A DNA stretch of 64,000 bases. Source: Nitrosospira sp. (GTDB lineage Bacteria > Pseudomonadota > Gammaproteobacteria > Burkholderiales > Nitrosomonadaceae). Location: assembly GCA_013450215.1 (NCBI GenBank), contig JACDSH010000019.1, forward strand, positions 1-64,000, written 5' to 3'. Of this stretch, positions 19,335-29,063 are shown in pieces (position 1 is the stretch's first letter; every line of letters begins with the position of its first letter). A program made the position numbers and the translations under genes. The notes beneath the pieces were generated by a model. The model made no database searches, had not been told where the DNA came from, and saw only the letters and a program-made list of their open reading frames with translations.

Positions 19335-21977
19335 ATGAGCTCATATTTTCCCTACCCTATCCATTGGCTGATTTGCTTACTCTGCATCTCGCTCAATGTA
19401 CAAGCCGAAACCTCTTCACCCACCCTGAACGCGATTGTTGACTCACCACCACTGGTACGCAAGACACTGAAAAACAACAGCGCCCCTTCGCCCTCACTCA
19501 TTGAAGCTGGTCGCATGCAAGGTCATTATGAGCGCAACATTGAACTGGTTAGTGAGATCCAACTGCGAGGCGTAACCCCAGTTGTAGTGGCTGAACCCGT
19601 ACCACCAACCCCCGCCACTCCGGTCGGACCGGCGATTTCTATCGCAAAGAAAATCGCCAACCCCAATAAATTCGTATTCGTGGAGACTGGCCGGATACAG
19701 GGCCATCAGGAGCGCGGAGTCGGCCCCTTATATGAGAATGAGCTACGGGGCGCCGAATCAGAAAACAAACTGGTATATATCGATGCAGATAGCCTAGAAG
19801 GGACTGTCGACGAAATGTTCGAGGCGATCGGCAATGTCGAGGTACGTAGCGATGACAAGCTCATCACGGCTAAACGAATAAGATATCTGCCAAATACCAA
19901 TGAGATTACGGTCGAGGACACCGTGCGTATCGAGCGTCGTGGCGGAAAAGATCTAATTGAAGGCTCTGAACTCAGGATAAATCTTGACAATACAACCGGC
20001 CAATTGAGCCGGGCTAATTATCGTCTTCAGGAGGGCCTTGATAAGGACGCTGGTAGCGCCCGAGGTAACGCTAAGTTACTAATGTTTGAAGGTGAGGATA
20101 GCTACCGGGTCCGGCAAGGAAGCTACACCACCTGTCCAGAAGGTGACAATGACTGGATGCTTCTGGCAGATGATCTAAAAATAGACACCAAGAAAGAGAT
20201 AGGTACCGGCCGCCATGTCAAAATCGCTTTCAAGGGGGTTCCGATCGCTTACACGCCATGGGTAAACTTCTCCCTTGACACTAAGACCCGAAAAAGCGGA
20301 TTACTCGCCCCTGAAATTGGTTACAGCGTTAGAACTGGCGCCGAGCTCACGATTCCATTTTATTGGAATATCGCACCCAATATCGATGCAACCTTCGCGA
20401 TGCGATCAATGTCTAATCGTGGCATCATGATGCAAAATGAATTGCGTTATATGGATAAGAAAGCAACCGGAAATATACTGCTAGAGATCTTACCCAGCGC
20501 AACTTCAGGCGTAATTCCAGGTGCAGCCACTTCCGATCTGAATCGATATAGCCTAGCCTTCAAACACGAGCAGAGGTTTGGCTATGGATGGACCGGCAAT
20601 GTTGACTTCAATAAGGTTTCCGATAATAACTACTTCATTGACCTAGCCTATGATGTCACAAAGACCAGCCAGGCAAATATGAAGCAAGAGGCCTCTCTAG
20701 CTTATCAGCGTAATCTATGGGAGGACGGAACGGTCAACTTCAAAGTGATGACACAGAGCTTCCAGAATATCCGCGGGGGAGGGGTTTACCAACGTCTGCC
20801 TGAATTCACATTCAATATCAACAAACCCAATATTTTCGGTGCGGAGCTTGATCTGAAGAGCAGTTGGGCAAGCTTCTCTCATAGACTGGCTAGCATGCCA
20901 ACTGGTAATCGCCTAGTATTTAATCCCAGCATCAGCTTTCCTCTGCGCAAGGAATTCGGTTTTATTATCCCGAAGATTGGCATACACCACACCAGCTATG
21001 ACCTCAATGCCAGCCAGGCCACAACCAATTTGGGCAGCTCTCTGCAGCCGGATCGTACTATGCCCATACTGAGCTTGGATAGTGGCCTCATTTTTGACCG
21101 TGATGTCGCAGTACGTGGGGAGCGCTTCACCCAGACCCTCGAACCACGGGCTATGTACGTCTATGTCCCTTTCCGCGACCAGACCCGCCTACCCAACTTT
21201 GATTCAATCTTTACAGATTTTAGTTTCATACAAATCTTTAATGAGAATCGATTCAGTGGGAATGATCGCATCAATGACGCTAACCGAGTCACACTGGGAC
21301 TCACTTCACGCTTCCTCGAAGCAAACACCGGTAAGGAACGTCTAAGCCTGAGCATTGGTCAGCAGATTTTCTTCACGCCGACCCGGGTAACCATGTCAGG
21401 AGTAGCCCCAACCAATAGCAAGATAGACCTTATCGCTGGAATCACGGGTCACTTCACGCCACAAATCAAGACCGATACGACCGTTCAGTTTGATCAGAAT
21501 AATGCAGAAGTCGGCGTGGTACGCTCCGCCTTAAGTTATAGTCCACAAATGGGCAGAGTCATTAACCTCGGCTACCGATTCTCCCGTTATGGGCCTGGTG
21601 CACTTCTGAATCCAGTAGTGATACCGTTATATCCTGTGAATCCATTTGGGCTTCACCAAGCCGACATCTCGGCCCAGTGGCGTTTCAATGATAAATGGCA
21701 GGCTGTCGGAAAAATAAATTACTCTCTTCTAGACTCCAGAACTTTGGAAAGACTGGTAGGGATTGAGTATAATGCCTGCTGCTGGTCGCTACGATTCATG
21801 TACTCACAGATAGCTCTTACTCCCCTGCATTCAACCCAAGCGGTCTTCCTACAACTTCAGTTGAATGGCCTGATGGGGATCGGCAATAGTCCACTTAAAG
21901 CACTTGAACAGAGGATCCCCGGCTACACCGATACCAGTCCAACCGCGAGAACTACCGGGGGCGCTATGAGGCCATGA
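19335..21977 (+). CDS. lptD: LPS assembly protein LptD (ORF is open from 19107; start at 19335 preferred)
   Basis: Signal peptide MSSYFPYPIHWLICLLCISLNVQAET; OstA region; YTTCPEGDNDWMLLADDL; beta-barrel ending with YNACCWSLRFMYSQI. Confidence 0.93.
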   Translation: MSSYFPYPIHWLICLLCISLNVQAETSSPTLNAIVDSPPLVRKTLKNNSAPSPSLIEAGRMQGHYERNIELVSEIQLRGVTPVVVAEPVPPTPATPVGPAISIAKKIANPNKFVFVETGRIQGHQERGVGPLYENELRGAESENKLVYIDADSLEGTVDEMFEAIGNVEVRSDDKLITAKRIRYLPNTNEITVEDTVRIERRGGKDLIEGSELRINLDNTTGQLSRANYRLQEGLDKDAGSARGNAKLLMFEGEDSYRVRQGSYTTCPEGDNDWMLLADDLKIDTKKEIGTGRHVKIAFKGVPIAYTPWVNFSLDTKTRKSGLLAPEIGYSVRTGAELTIPFYWNIAPNIDATFAMRSMSNRGIMMQNELRYMDKKATGNILLEILPSATSGVIPGAATSDLNRYSLAFKHEQRFGYGWTGNVDFNKVSDNNYFIDLAYDVTKTSQANMKQEASLAYQRNLWEDGTVNFKVMTQSFQNIRGGGVYQRLPEFTFNINKPNIFGAELDLKSSWASFSHRLASMPTGNRLVFNPSISFPLRKEFGFIIPKIGIHHTSYDLNASQATTNLGSSLQPDRTMPILSLDSGLIFDRDVAVRGERFTQTLEPRAMYVYVPFRDQTRLPNFDSIFTDFSFIQIFNENRFSGNDRINDANRVTLGLTSRFLEANTGKERLSLSIGQQIFFTPTRVTMSGVAPTNSKIDLIAGITGHFTPQIKTDTTVQFDQNNAEVGVVRSALSYSPQMGRVINLGYRFSRYGPGALLNPVVIPLYPVNPFGLHQADISAQWRFNDKWQAVGKINYSLLDSRTLERLVGIEYNACCWSLRFMYSQIALTPLHSTQAVFLQLQLNGLMGIGNSPLKALEQRIPGYTDTSPTARTTGGAMRP

Positions 21978-23362
21978 GCATCAACTCGCAACCCAGTTAT
22001 CTAATGCTCATCTCGCTCCGACTCCTTAGAACCCTCACACATATGAGCACAAGTCACTCTCACCACTTCCTAGTTCTACTGCTTGTTCTGGTAGCCCAGA
22101 CTACTGCTGCACAGCAGATTGCTCATATCGGTAGAATTGCACCGATAGATCGTATCATTGTGGTGGTGAACGACGAGGTCATTACACAGAAAGAGCTTGA
22201 TGAGATGCTGAGCCATACCATCAGAGAATTGAAGACGCGCGGCGTGCAACCACCCCCACACGACGTTCTGGAGAAGCAGCTATTGGAACGTTTTATCACC
22301 ACGCAGTTACAACTGCAGATGGCAAAGGAAACTGGCCTAGCAGTCAGTGATGCCGATCTTGATGATACCCTGCGCCGTATCGCCAAAGAAAACAAAATGA
22401 CCTTACCAGAGCTTCATACTGCACTCGAGCGAGATGGGATTAAGTTCAATAAGTTTCGCGATGAGATTCGTAATGAGCTGATCGTGACTCGTCTAAAAGA
22501 CCGTGAGGTGAATAACAGAACCACTGTGACGGATGGTGAAGTCGACAACTTTCTTCATAAGCAAGAAATCTCGGGCGCTGGCGTGAATGAGTATCTTCTT
22601 GCTCACATCCTAGTACAAGTCCCAGAACGGGCAGAGGCACCGCAAATCGAGGTCAAATACCGGCGCGCAGAGGCTGCTTTGACTAAATTGAAGAATGGAG
22701 TTGAATTTGCTCAGGTAGCTGCCGAATTTTCAGACGCCCCAGATGCGATGAAGGGAGGCGTACTTGACTGGCGTCCGAGCACTCAGCTGCCAACAAAATT
22801 TGCCGAGGTACTGGCATCGATGAAGTCAGGTGAATTGACACCAGTCGTTCAGAGTCCAAATGGTTTTTATATTTTTAAGTTGCTCGAGCGGCGCGGACAG
22901 AAAGCAGCCACCGTGATAGTAACCCAGACTCAGGCCAACCATATTCTTGTCAAGACCAACGAGCTGACCTCTGCCAGCGATGCCAGACATCGAACTGTTG
23001 ATCTAAAAGAACGATTAGACAATGGTGCTAGTTTTCAGGAATTAGCGAAACTTCACTCTGAAGATTCCAGCGCTTCATCCGGCGGCAGTCTGGGCTGGAT
23101 CTCGCCCGGGGATACCGTGCCCGAGTTCGAGCAAGCCCTCAATTCTCTCCAACCCGGACAGATCAGTGAACCCGTGCAATCTCCATTCGGCTGGCATCTG
23201 ATTCAAGTTGTCGAGCGTCGAACCTTAGACGTTAGCAGCGAACAGCAGCGAAAAACCGCTCGTCAGTCTATTCATGCACGCAAAGCTGACATAGCTTTTC
23301 AGGAGTGGCTACAACGACTCCGTGATCGAGCCTATGTCGAATATCGACTGGAAGAGCGTTAG
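21974..23362 (+). CDS. surA: Periplasmic chaperone/peptidylprolyl isomerase SurA (start possibly 22043)
   Basis: IDRIIVVVNDEVITQKELDEML; two parvulin domains; follows lptD. Confidence 0.94.
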   Translation: MSINSQPSYLMLISLRLLRTLTHMSTSHSHHFLVLLLVLVAQTTAAQQIAHIGRIAPIDRIIVVVNDEVITQKELDEMLSHTIRELKTRGVQPPPHDVLEKQLLERFITTQLQLQMAKETGLAVSDADLDDTLRRIAKENKMTLPELHTALERDGIKFNKFRDEIRNELIVTRLKDREVNNRTTVTDGEVDNFLHKQEISGAGVNEYLLAHILVQVPERAEAPQIEVKYRRAEAALTKLKNGVEFAQVAAEFSDAPDAMKGGVLDWRPSTQLPTKFAEVLASMKSGELTPVVQSPNGFYIFKLLERRGQKAATVIVTQTQANHILVKTNELTSASDARHRTVDLKERLDNGASFQELAKLHSEDSSASSGGSLGWISPGDTVPEFEQALNSLQPGQISEPVQSPFGWHLIQVVERRTLDVSSEQQRKTARQSIHARKADIAFQEWLQRLRDRAYVEYRLEER

Positions 23363-23381
23363 GACCCCCTTCTCACCGTTC

Positions 23382-24383
23382 ATGACACTGCTCAACCTAC
23401 CTCGCATCCAGACCCTTGCCCTCACCGCTGGCGAGCCCGCCGGAATCGGCCCCGATTTGTGTGTACAGATTGCACAACGACAACCGTCTTGCAATCTAGT
23501 AGTCATAGCCGACCGTGATTTGCTGCATCAACGGGCTCAGTTACTACAACTCCCACTAGAGTTGACAGAATATCTCCCAAATATCTCAGCTGAGCATAAG
23601 GCAGGAAAACTACAAATAATTCATGTTCCGTTGAATGAATCGGCCGTTTCTGGTCAGCTCAATCCAGCAAATTCCTGCTATGTACTGAAAACTCTAGATC
23701 GCGCTATAGCGGGTTGCAGTAACGGAGAATTTTCTGCGATGGTCACTACACCTGTACATAAGGGCGTCATTAACGATGCCGGTATTACTTTCACCGGACA
23801 TACTGAGTATCTATCCCAACTCTCTCACAGTCAAACCGTAATGATGCTAGTTGGCGGTGGAATGCGGGTTGCGCTTGCCACCACTCATCTGCCTCTCAAG
23901 AAGGTGGCCGAAGCCATTACGCATGAGAGTTTGGAGCGACAACTGCGCACCATCCAAAGCGAGTTAATTTCGCGCTTTAACATCAACAGACCACGTATCG
24001 CAGTAGCAGGGTTAAATCCTCATGCAGGTGAATCCGGCCATCTTGGCAGAGAAGAGATAGACATCATCATCCCTGTACTGAATCAACTTCGTGCCGAAGG
24101 AATGCAGCTGATTGGTCCACTGCCGGCCGATACTCTGTTTAACCCTTCACAGCTGAAAAATTTTGATTGCATATTTACTATGTACCATGACCAGGGGTTG
24201 CCCGTCTTGAAGCACGCAAGCTTCGGAACCGGGGTTAATGTTACGCTGGGCCTGCCCTTCATTCGTACCTCAGTGGATCATGGTACCGCGCTTGATCTTG
24301 CCGCAACTGGGCGCGCCGATCCGGGTAGTTTGCTAGCAGCAATTGAACTAGCCGTGACGCTGGCTAGTAACAAGAAGACTTAA
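23382..24383 (+). CDS. pdxA: 4-hydroxythreonine-4-phosphate dehydrogenase (ORF open from 23322)
   Basis: LALTAGEPAGIGPDLCVQIA; GLNPHAGESGHLGREE; YHDQGLPVLKHASFGTGVNVTLGLPFIRTSVDHGTALDLA. Confidence 0.95.
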   Translation: MTLLNLPRIQTLALTAGEPAGIGPDLCVQIAQRQPSCNLVVIADRDLLHQRAQLLQLPLELTEYLPNISAEHKAGKLQIIHVPLNESAVSGQLNPANSCYVLKTLDRAIAGCSNGEFSAMVTTPVHKGVINDAGITFTGHTEYLSQLSHSQTVMMLVGGGMRVALATTHLPLKKVAEAITHESLERQLRTIQSELISRFNINRPRIAVAGLNPHAGESGHLGREEIDIIIPVLNQLRAEGMQLIGPLPADTLFNPSQLKNFDCIFTMYHDQGLPVLKHASFGTGVNVTLGLPFIRTSVDHGTALDLAATGRADPGSLLAAIELAVTLASNKKT

Positions 24384-24386
24384 CTC

Positions 24387-25199
24387 ATGCGTCACACACC
24401 TCGGAAACGTTTTGGCCAAAACTTTCTGGTTGATACCAGAGTCGTGGCAGATATTATTTCAGCTATACACCCGACCAAAGATGATCTATTAGTAGAGATC
24501 GGTCCAGGGCTCGGTGCACTGACGAGACCACTACTACAATCACTCCACCATCTACAGGTTGTAGAAATTGACCGCGATATTGTTGAGCGCCTGCGCCAGG
24601 AGTTCCCTGCAGAACGACTGACAATATACTCAACCGACGCTCTTGAATTTGATTTCTCCCTACTTGGAAAAAATCTACGAGTGGTTGGCAACTTACCTTA
24701 CAACATCTCCACCCCAATTCTGTTTCACTTGAGCTGCTTTGCAGAGAGTATCCATGACATGCATTTCATGCTGCAAAAAGAGGTCGTGGCCCGTATGGTT
24801 GCAGCACCCTCGACTCCCGATTACGGCCGACTTTCAGTGATGCTGCAATGTCAATTCGAGATGGAAAAACTCTTCACCGTTCCGCCAGAATCTTTTCACC
24901 CAGCACCGAAAGTTGAATCGGCCATCGTCCGCATGTCTCCCCGCCGAGAGGCTCTCATTGAGCCAGACAAGGGAAACTTGTTTGCTAGGATCGTCTCTGC
25001 AGCCTTCTCGCAGAGGCGTAAAACTCTACGCAATACGCTGCATGCTCATCTCAGACCAGAAGACTTTATTGCACTGGATATTGACCCAAGAATGCGGGCA
25101 GAGAATTTATCCATAGCGCATTTTGCGGCAATCACAGACCACTTGGTTGCGCATGAGAGGGGGAAATTAGATTTGCGTATCAGTGCAGAATCACTTTAA
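24387..25199 (+). CDS. rsmA: 16S rRNA (adenine1518-N6/adenine1519-N6)-dimethyltransferase
   Basis: RKRFGQNFLVDTRVV; VEIGPGLGALTRPLL; VVGNLPYNISTPIL. Confidence 0.96.
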   Translation: MRHTPRKRFGQNFLVDTRVVADIISAIHPTKDDLLVEIGPGLGALTRPLLQSLHHLQVVEIDRDIVERLRQEFPAERLTIYSTDALEFDFSLLGKNLRVVGNLPYNISTPILFHLSCFAESIHDMHFMLQKEVVARMVAAPSTPDYGRLSVMLQCQFEMEKLFTVPPESFHPAPKVESAIVRMSPRREALIEPDKGNLFARIVSAAFSQRRKTLRNTLHAHLRPEDFIALDIDPRMRAENLSIAHFAAITDHLVAHERGKLDLRISAESL

Positions 25200-25297
25200 T
25201 CTTTATCATCATCATCTTTTTTACGCGGCTTTGTGCACCACACAATAATAAACATCAACACAAGAACCACACCTGCTTCTAGTAAGAGTATCCACAT
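25196..25297 (-). CDS. Candidate 33-aa single-TM small protein
   Basis: ATG at 25297 minus: MWILLLEAGVVLVLMFIIVWCTKPRKKDDDDKD*; one hydrophobic helix followed by a charged KPRKKDDDDKD tail; fits the rsmA-mltA gap, overlapping the rsmA stop by 4 nt; no clear RBS. Confidence 0.45.
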   Translation of the reverse strand: MWILLLEAGVVLVLMFIIVWCTKPRKKDDDDKD

Positions 25298-25347
25298 ATT
25301 TTTGCCATCGTTGTATATTCAACAAGTGTGACTTTAACCATAATCCA

Positions 25348-26523
25348 ATGAAAAACCAATTAAGTTTGATTGGCATCACGCTGTTACTAGTCAGCGCCTG
25401 CACTGCCGTCCCAATTGTCCCAGCCACATCGGAGAAGTCGCCGCTGTCTGCAAGTTCGCAACCTCCCATCTCCATACTCAAAGCGACCGAGTGGAGCTCT
25501 CTAACCGGTTGGACGGATGACGATATTTTGCCGGCATGGGATGCATTCCTGCGCAGTTGTACGGTATTAATGAGCCGGCCCCTGTGGCAGGAAACCTGTA
25601 CTCTAGCTATTTCAATGCAACAGCCTGATAGCACAAAACTTAAACAATTTTTCGAGAGTCGTTTTGTCCCCCATCAAGTGCTGAATTTTAATGGCGGAAG
25701 CGACGGACTAATCACGGGCTATTATGAACCACTGCTAAAAGGCAGTCGCAAGCCTTATGGGCGTTATCGCTTCCCACTATACGCTACACCTGATGAACTT
25801 CTCGTTGTCGAGTTGGGCGATATCTATCCAGAACTCAAGAATATGCGACTACGCGGACGGTTGCAGGGGCGCAAAGTGGTACCTTATTACAGTCGTGCAG
25901 AGCTTGAAAATGGTGCCAGCAAGGGTGCGACGTCGCTACAAGGGCGTGAGCTTGTATGGGTTGAGGATGCGGTCGAATTATTCTTCCTTCAGATTCAAGG
26001 ATCTGGCCGAGTGGAGCTTGAAAATGGCGAGATCATGCGGGTCGGTTACGCGGAACAGAATGGTCACCCGTATAAATCCATCGGCAAAATTCTCGTAGAT
26101 CGAGGTGAGTTAGCGCTGGAGAAGGCCTCTATGCAAGGGATTAAGGCTTGGGGACAGAAAAATCCAAAAAAATTAAACGAGTTGCTCCGACAGAACCCGA
26201 GTTATGTTTTTTTTCGTGAATTACCAGTCGGCCTGCCCGGCCCATTGGGTGCACTTGGCGTGCCCCTGACAGCGGGCAGGAGTCTTGCCATTGACCCTCG
26301 ATCCATCCCTCAGGGAGCACCGGTGTTCCTTGCCACTACCTGGCCTGACAGCGACAAAAAACTCCAACGACTGATGATCGCACAGGATACCGGGGGTGCC
26401 ATTAAGGGGGGCGTTCGTGCTGACTTCTTCTGGGGCTTTGGTCCAGATGCTGGGAATCAAGCGGGGAAGATGAAACAGAGTGGAAAAATGTGGGTATTAA
26501 TGCCTAGCGGCTATACGCCTTAA
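25348..26523 (+). CDS. mltA: Membrane-bound lytic murein transglycosylase A (lipoprotein)
   Basis: Lipobox LVSAC; GLITGYYEPLLKGSRKP; IQGSGRVELENGEIMRVGYAEQNGHPYKSIG; AQDTGGAIKGGVRADFFWG. Confidence 0.95.
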   Translation: MKNQLSLIGITLLLVSACTAVPIVPATSEKSPLSASSQPPISILKATEWSSLTGWTDDDILPAWDAFLRSCTVLMSRPLWQETCTLAISMQQPDSTKLKQFFESRFVPHQVLNFNGGSDGLITGYYEPLLKGSRKPYGRYRFPLYATPDELLVVELGDIYPELKNMRLRGRLQGRKVVPYYSRAELENGASKGATSLQGRELVWVEDAVELFFLQIQGSGRVELENGEIMRVGYAEQNGHPYKSIGKILVDRGELALEKASMQGIKAWGQKNPKKLNELLRQNPSYVFFRELPVGLPGPLGALGVPLTAGRSLAIDPRSIPQGAPVFLATTWPDSDKKLQRLMIAQDTGGAIKGGVRADFFWGFGPDAGNQAGKMKQSGKMWVLMPSGYTP

Positions 26524-26545
26524 CACGATCAAACTGATGATTTCG

Positions 26546-27262
26546 TCATTTTGTTGGAATAACAGCTAATTTCTTTTCAATCATTTCAGCAGCTATCATT
26601 CCCGGTGCAACTGAGCCATCGGCAAAAATCAATGTCGGGGTGCCGCTCACACTGTGTTTCTGAGCCGCTTCAATGATTTTATCAATCGGCGTTTCACAGA
26701 CCTTTGAGGTTGGGGCAACCCCCTTTAACATAAAATCATCCCAAGCCTTGAGCCGGTCTGTGGAGCACCATATCGCAGACGCTGTTGCTACTGAGCCATT
26801 GAGCACTGGATACAGTAGCGTATAGATGGTTACATCAGTGACCTTACTCAACTCAGTCTCTAGACGCTTGCAGTATGGGCAATTCGGATCGGAGAAAACA
26901 ACTACCCGTCGTTTACCGTTGCCTCGTACAGCCTTGATTGCCAACTCCAGTGGCAAAGAGTCTATGCTGATCCGTCGCGTCTCTTTGATCTGCTGCAGCC
27001 GTCCATCGGTCAAACTTTGACCCGTTTTTGGATCGATCACATGCCCAGAAAAGAAGTAACTAGCCTTCTCGTCCGTATAGAATAATCCGTTTCCAACCAC
27101 AACTTCGTATAGCCCCAGGTAAGGAGTCTTCTTAAGGCTCTCAACCTTGTCACCAGGAAAATGGGGCTTAAGTGCTTTCCTCAATGACGCTTCATCCGCA
27201 ATAGCTACACCGGAAAGAAAGCACAGCAGCAGGATGGGAGTTAAGCGCATAAACATAGTCAC
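26546..27262 (-). CDS. dsbC: Thiol:disulfide interchange protein DsbC
   Basis: Signal peptide; VVFSDPNCPYCKRLE (CPYC); SGTPTLIFADG. Confidence 0.93.
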   Translation of the reverse strand: MTMFMRLTPILLLCFLSGVAIADEASLRKALKPHFPGDKVESLKKTPYLGLYEVVVGNGLFYTDEKASYFFSGHVIDPKTGQSLTDGRLQQIKETRRISIDSLPLELAIKAVRGNGKRRVVVFSDPNCPYCKRLETELSKVTDVTIYTLLYPVLNGSVATASAIWCSTDRLKAWDDFMLKGVAPTSKVCETPIDKIIEAAQKHSVSGTPTLIFADGSVAPGMIAAEMIEKKLAVIPTK

Positions 27263-27330
27263 TCCAGTTTAAGAAAAGTACTAACAGAATATTCATACTG
27301 CCAGACTATGGAATCTATCAGTCCGATAGC

Positions 27331-28500
27331 TCAATTCAATGCATGCTGGATCAGGCGGTTTTTTACCAGGGGCAACTGGTTAGTAATTCCCAGTCCCAAA
27401 TTGCGCAAACGGGCAAGGGTCGGATTGGCATTGTTAAATAATTTCTGCAGGCTATCGGTAGCGAGCTCCATCGCCAGGATATCCTCCTTACGTGCCCTTT
27501 CATAGCGACGCAGTAGCCGGTAATCACCACAATCCGTCTGAGACGTGCGCGCCATAAGAGTTGCGGCCAAAGTACGTGCATCTCGTAAACCCAAGTTCAC
27601 ACCTTGCCCAGCCAGAGGATGAATGCCATGAGCGGCATCACCTATCAGTGCAAGACGTGGCTGTACCAATTTCTTTACGTGTACAAAATTCAATGGAAAT
27701 GCAGCCGGCGGGGTGACGAGCTGCAATCTTCCTAATGCACCGTAGGCAGCCTCAGATACCTGATGACACAGCTCCGTCTCTGGCAGACCAATCAATAACT
27801 GCGCCCGCTCCTCGCTTGTTGACCACACCATCGATACCATCTTATTTGGCAGAGGCAGTAAAGCCAATACCCCATCCCGGCGAAACCATTGATGAGCAAT
27901 ATTACGGTGGGATAACTCCGTATTAAAATTCGCCACTACACCGATTTGTTTATAGGAGTGTTGTGATGATTCTACCTCTGCCTGTTTCCGTACCCAGGAG
28001 TTCAGACCATCCGCACCAACAATCAATGCAGCCTCTAACAGACTTCCATCGGCCAACTGTAGATCAGCTTGAGATTCATTCCATACGATCGAAACACATT
28101 GAGCGGGGCAGAAGATTGTCAGATCATTTTCTCGCTGCTTGAGAGAATCCCATACTGCAGAATGCAGTTGACGACTTTCCGCGATGAAAGCCAGCTCGGT
28201 CAAGCCGGTATCATAGGCGCTAAAATCCAGATGCGCAGCACCATCATCCCCAAATACCTGCATTTCGTAAACTGGCGTTACGCGCGCATTAGAAAGCCTC
28301 TGCCAAACACCCAGTTTTTTTAATAAAACGGCACTACCAGGACTAATAGCGTAGACCCTACTATCCCAGCTGTTGTCAACGGGTACAGATAGGGGTGAGC
28401 GAGACTCAACTAAAGCTATTTTTAAACCACTGTCCGTGAGGGCAAGTGCTAGAACAGCTCCGACCAATCCCCCGCCGATAATGACGATATCGAATTTCAT
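27331..28500 (-). CDS. UbiH/UbiF/VisC/COQ6-family FAD-dependent hydroxylase (ubiquinone biosynthesis)
   Basis: DIVIIGGGLVGAVLALALTDSGL; LIGDAAHGIHPLAGQGVNLGLRDARTLA. Confidence 0.92.
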   Translation of the reverse strand: MKFDIVIIGGGLVGAVLALALTDSGLKIALVESRSPLSVPVDNSWDSRVYAISPGSAVLLKKLGVWQRLSNARVTPVYEMQVFGDDGAAHLDFSAYDTGLTELAFIAESRQLHSAVWDSLKQRENDLTIFCPAQCVSIVWNESQADLQLADGSLLEAALIVGADGLNSWVRKQAEVESSQHSYKQIGVVANFNTELSHRNIAHQWFRRDGVLALLPLPNKMVSMVWSTSEERAQLLIGLPETELCHQVSEAAYGALGRLQLVTPPAAFPLNFVHVKKLVQPRLALIGDAAHGIHPLAGQGVNLGLRDARTLAATLMARTSQTDCGDYRLLRRYERARKEDILAMELATDSLQKLFNNANPTLARLRNLGLGITNQLPLVKNRLIQHALN

Positions 28501-28673
28501 GCTAGGATTATACAGGTGCTTCGCATCTGTTAGGATAGGGGTTTATCGGCTTGCTCGAATCAAGATAATTGTAGAGAAGTTGTGCCCTGTACGTAAAAAT
28601 ATAGGCAGGTCGGATTAAGCACGGTATTTTTTATAAGAAACCTACGAAAATTGAACGTAACCCATTGTCAATA

Positions 28674-28702
28674 TTGACAGAACGCCTCTCCAAAGGCACA
28701 AT
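28674..28702 (+). promoter_or_regulatory. Sigma70-type promoter for tRNA-Met
   Basis: TTGACA (28674-28679), 17-nt spacer, CACAAT (28697-28702), then C-rich GCCCCCTC discriminator region; tRNA begins at 28727. Confidence 0.7.
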
Positions 28703-28726
28703 GCCCCCTCATTTGGGTCCGCACGT

Positions 28727-28802
28727 GGCGAATTAGCTCAGTGGTTAGAGCAGCGGAATCATAATCCGTTGGTCCCCAGTTCGAGTCTGGGATTCGCTAC
28801 CA
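28727..28802 (+). tRNA. tRNA-Met (CAT), elongator type, CCA encoded
   Basis: GGCGAATTAGCTCAGTGGTTAGAGCAGCGGAATCATAATCCGTTGGTCCCCAGTTCGAGTCTGGGATTCGCTACCA folds as a cloverleaf; anticodon loop ATCATAA; T-loop TTCGAGT. Confidence 0.95.
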
Positions 28803-29063
28803 TCAACCCTACCCAACCGTCAGAATTGACATTCATATATAGAATCTAGCGCACTGCGCCACTTATAGCTGCTCACACCTAAGCTTGATTTAGGTCTCCT
28901 TGCAAAACTTCTTAGTCAAGAATCAATTTTCTATATATGCTGAAAACCCTGCTTCTTGATGAACTCGTGATGGATACGGAGTTTACTGAATAGGCCACTG
29001 AGAATCTTTAGAAAAAGAAAAGCAACGTCCATTACCCATAGTTATTATATTTCCGCTGAGATC

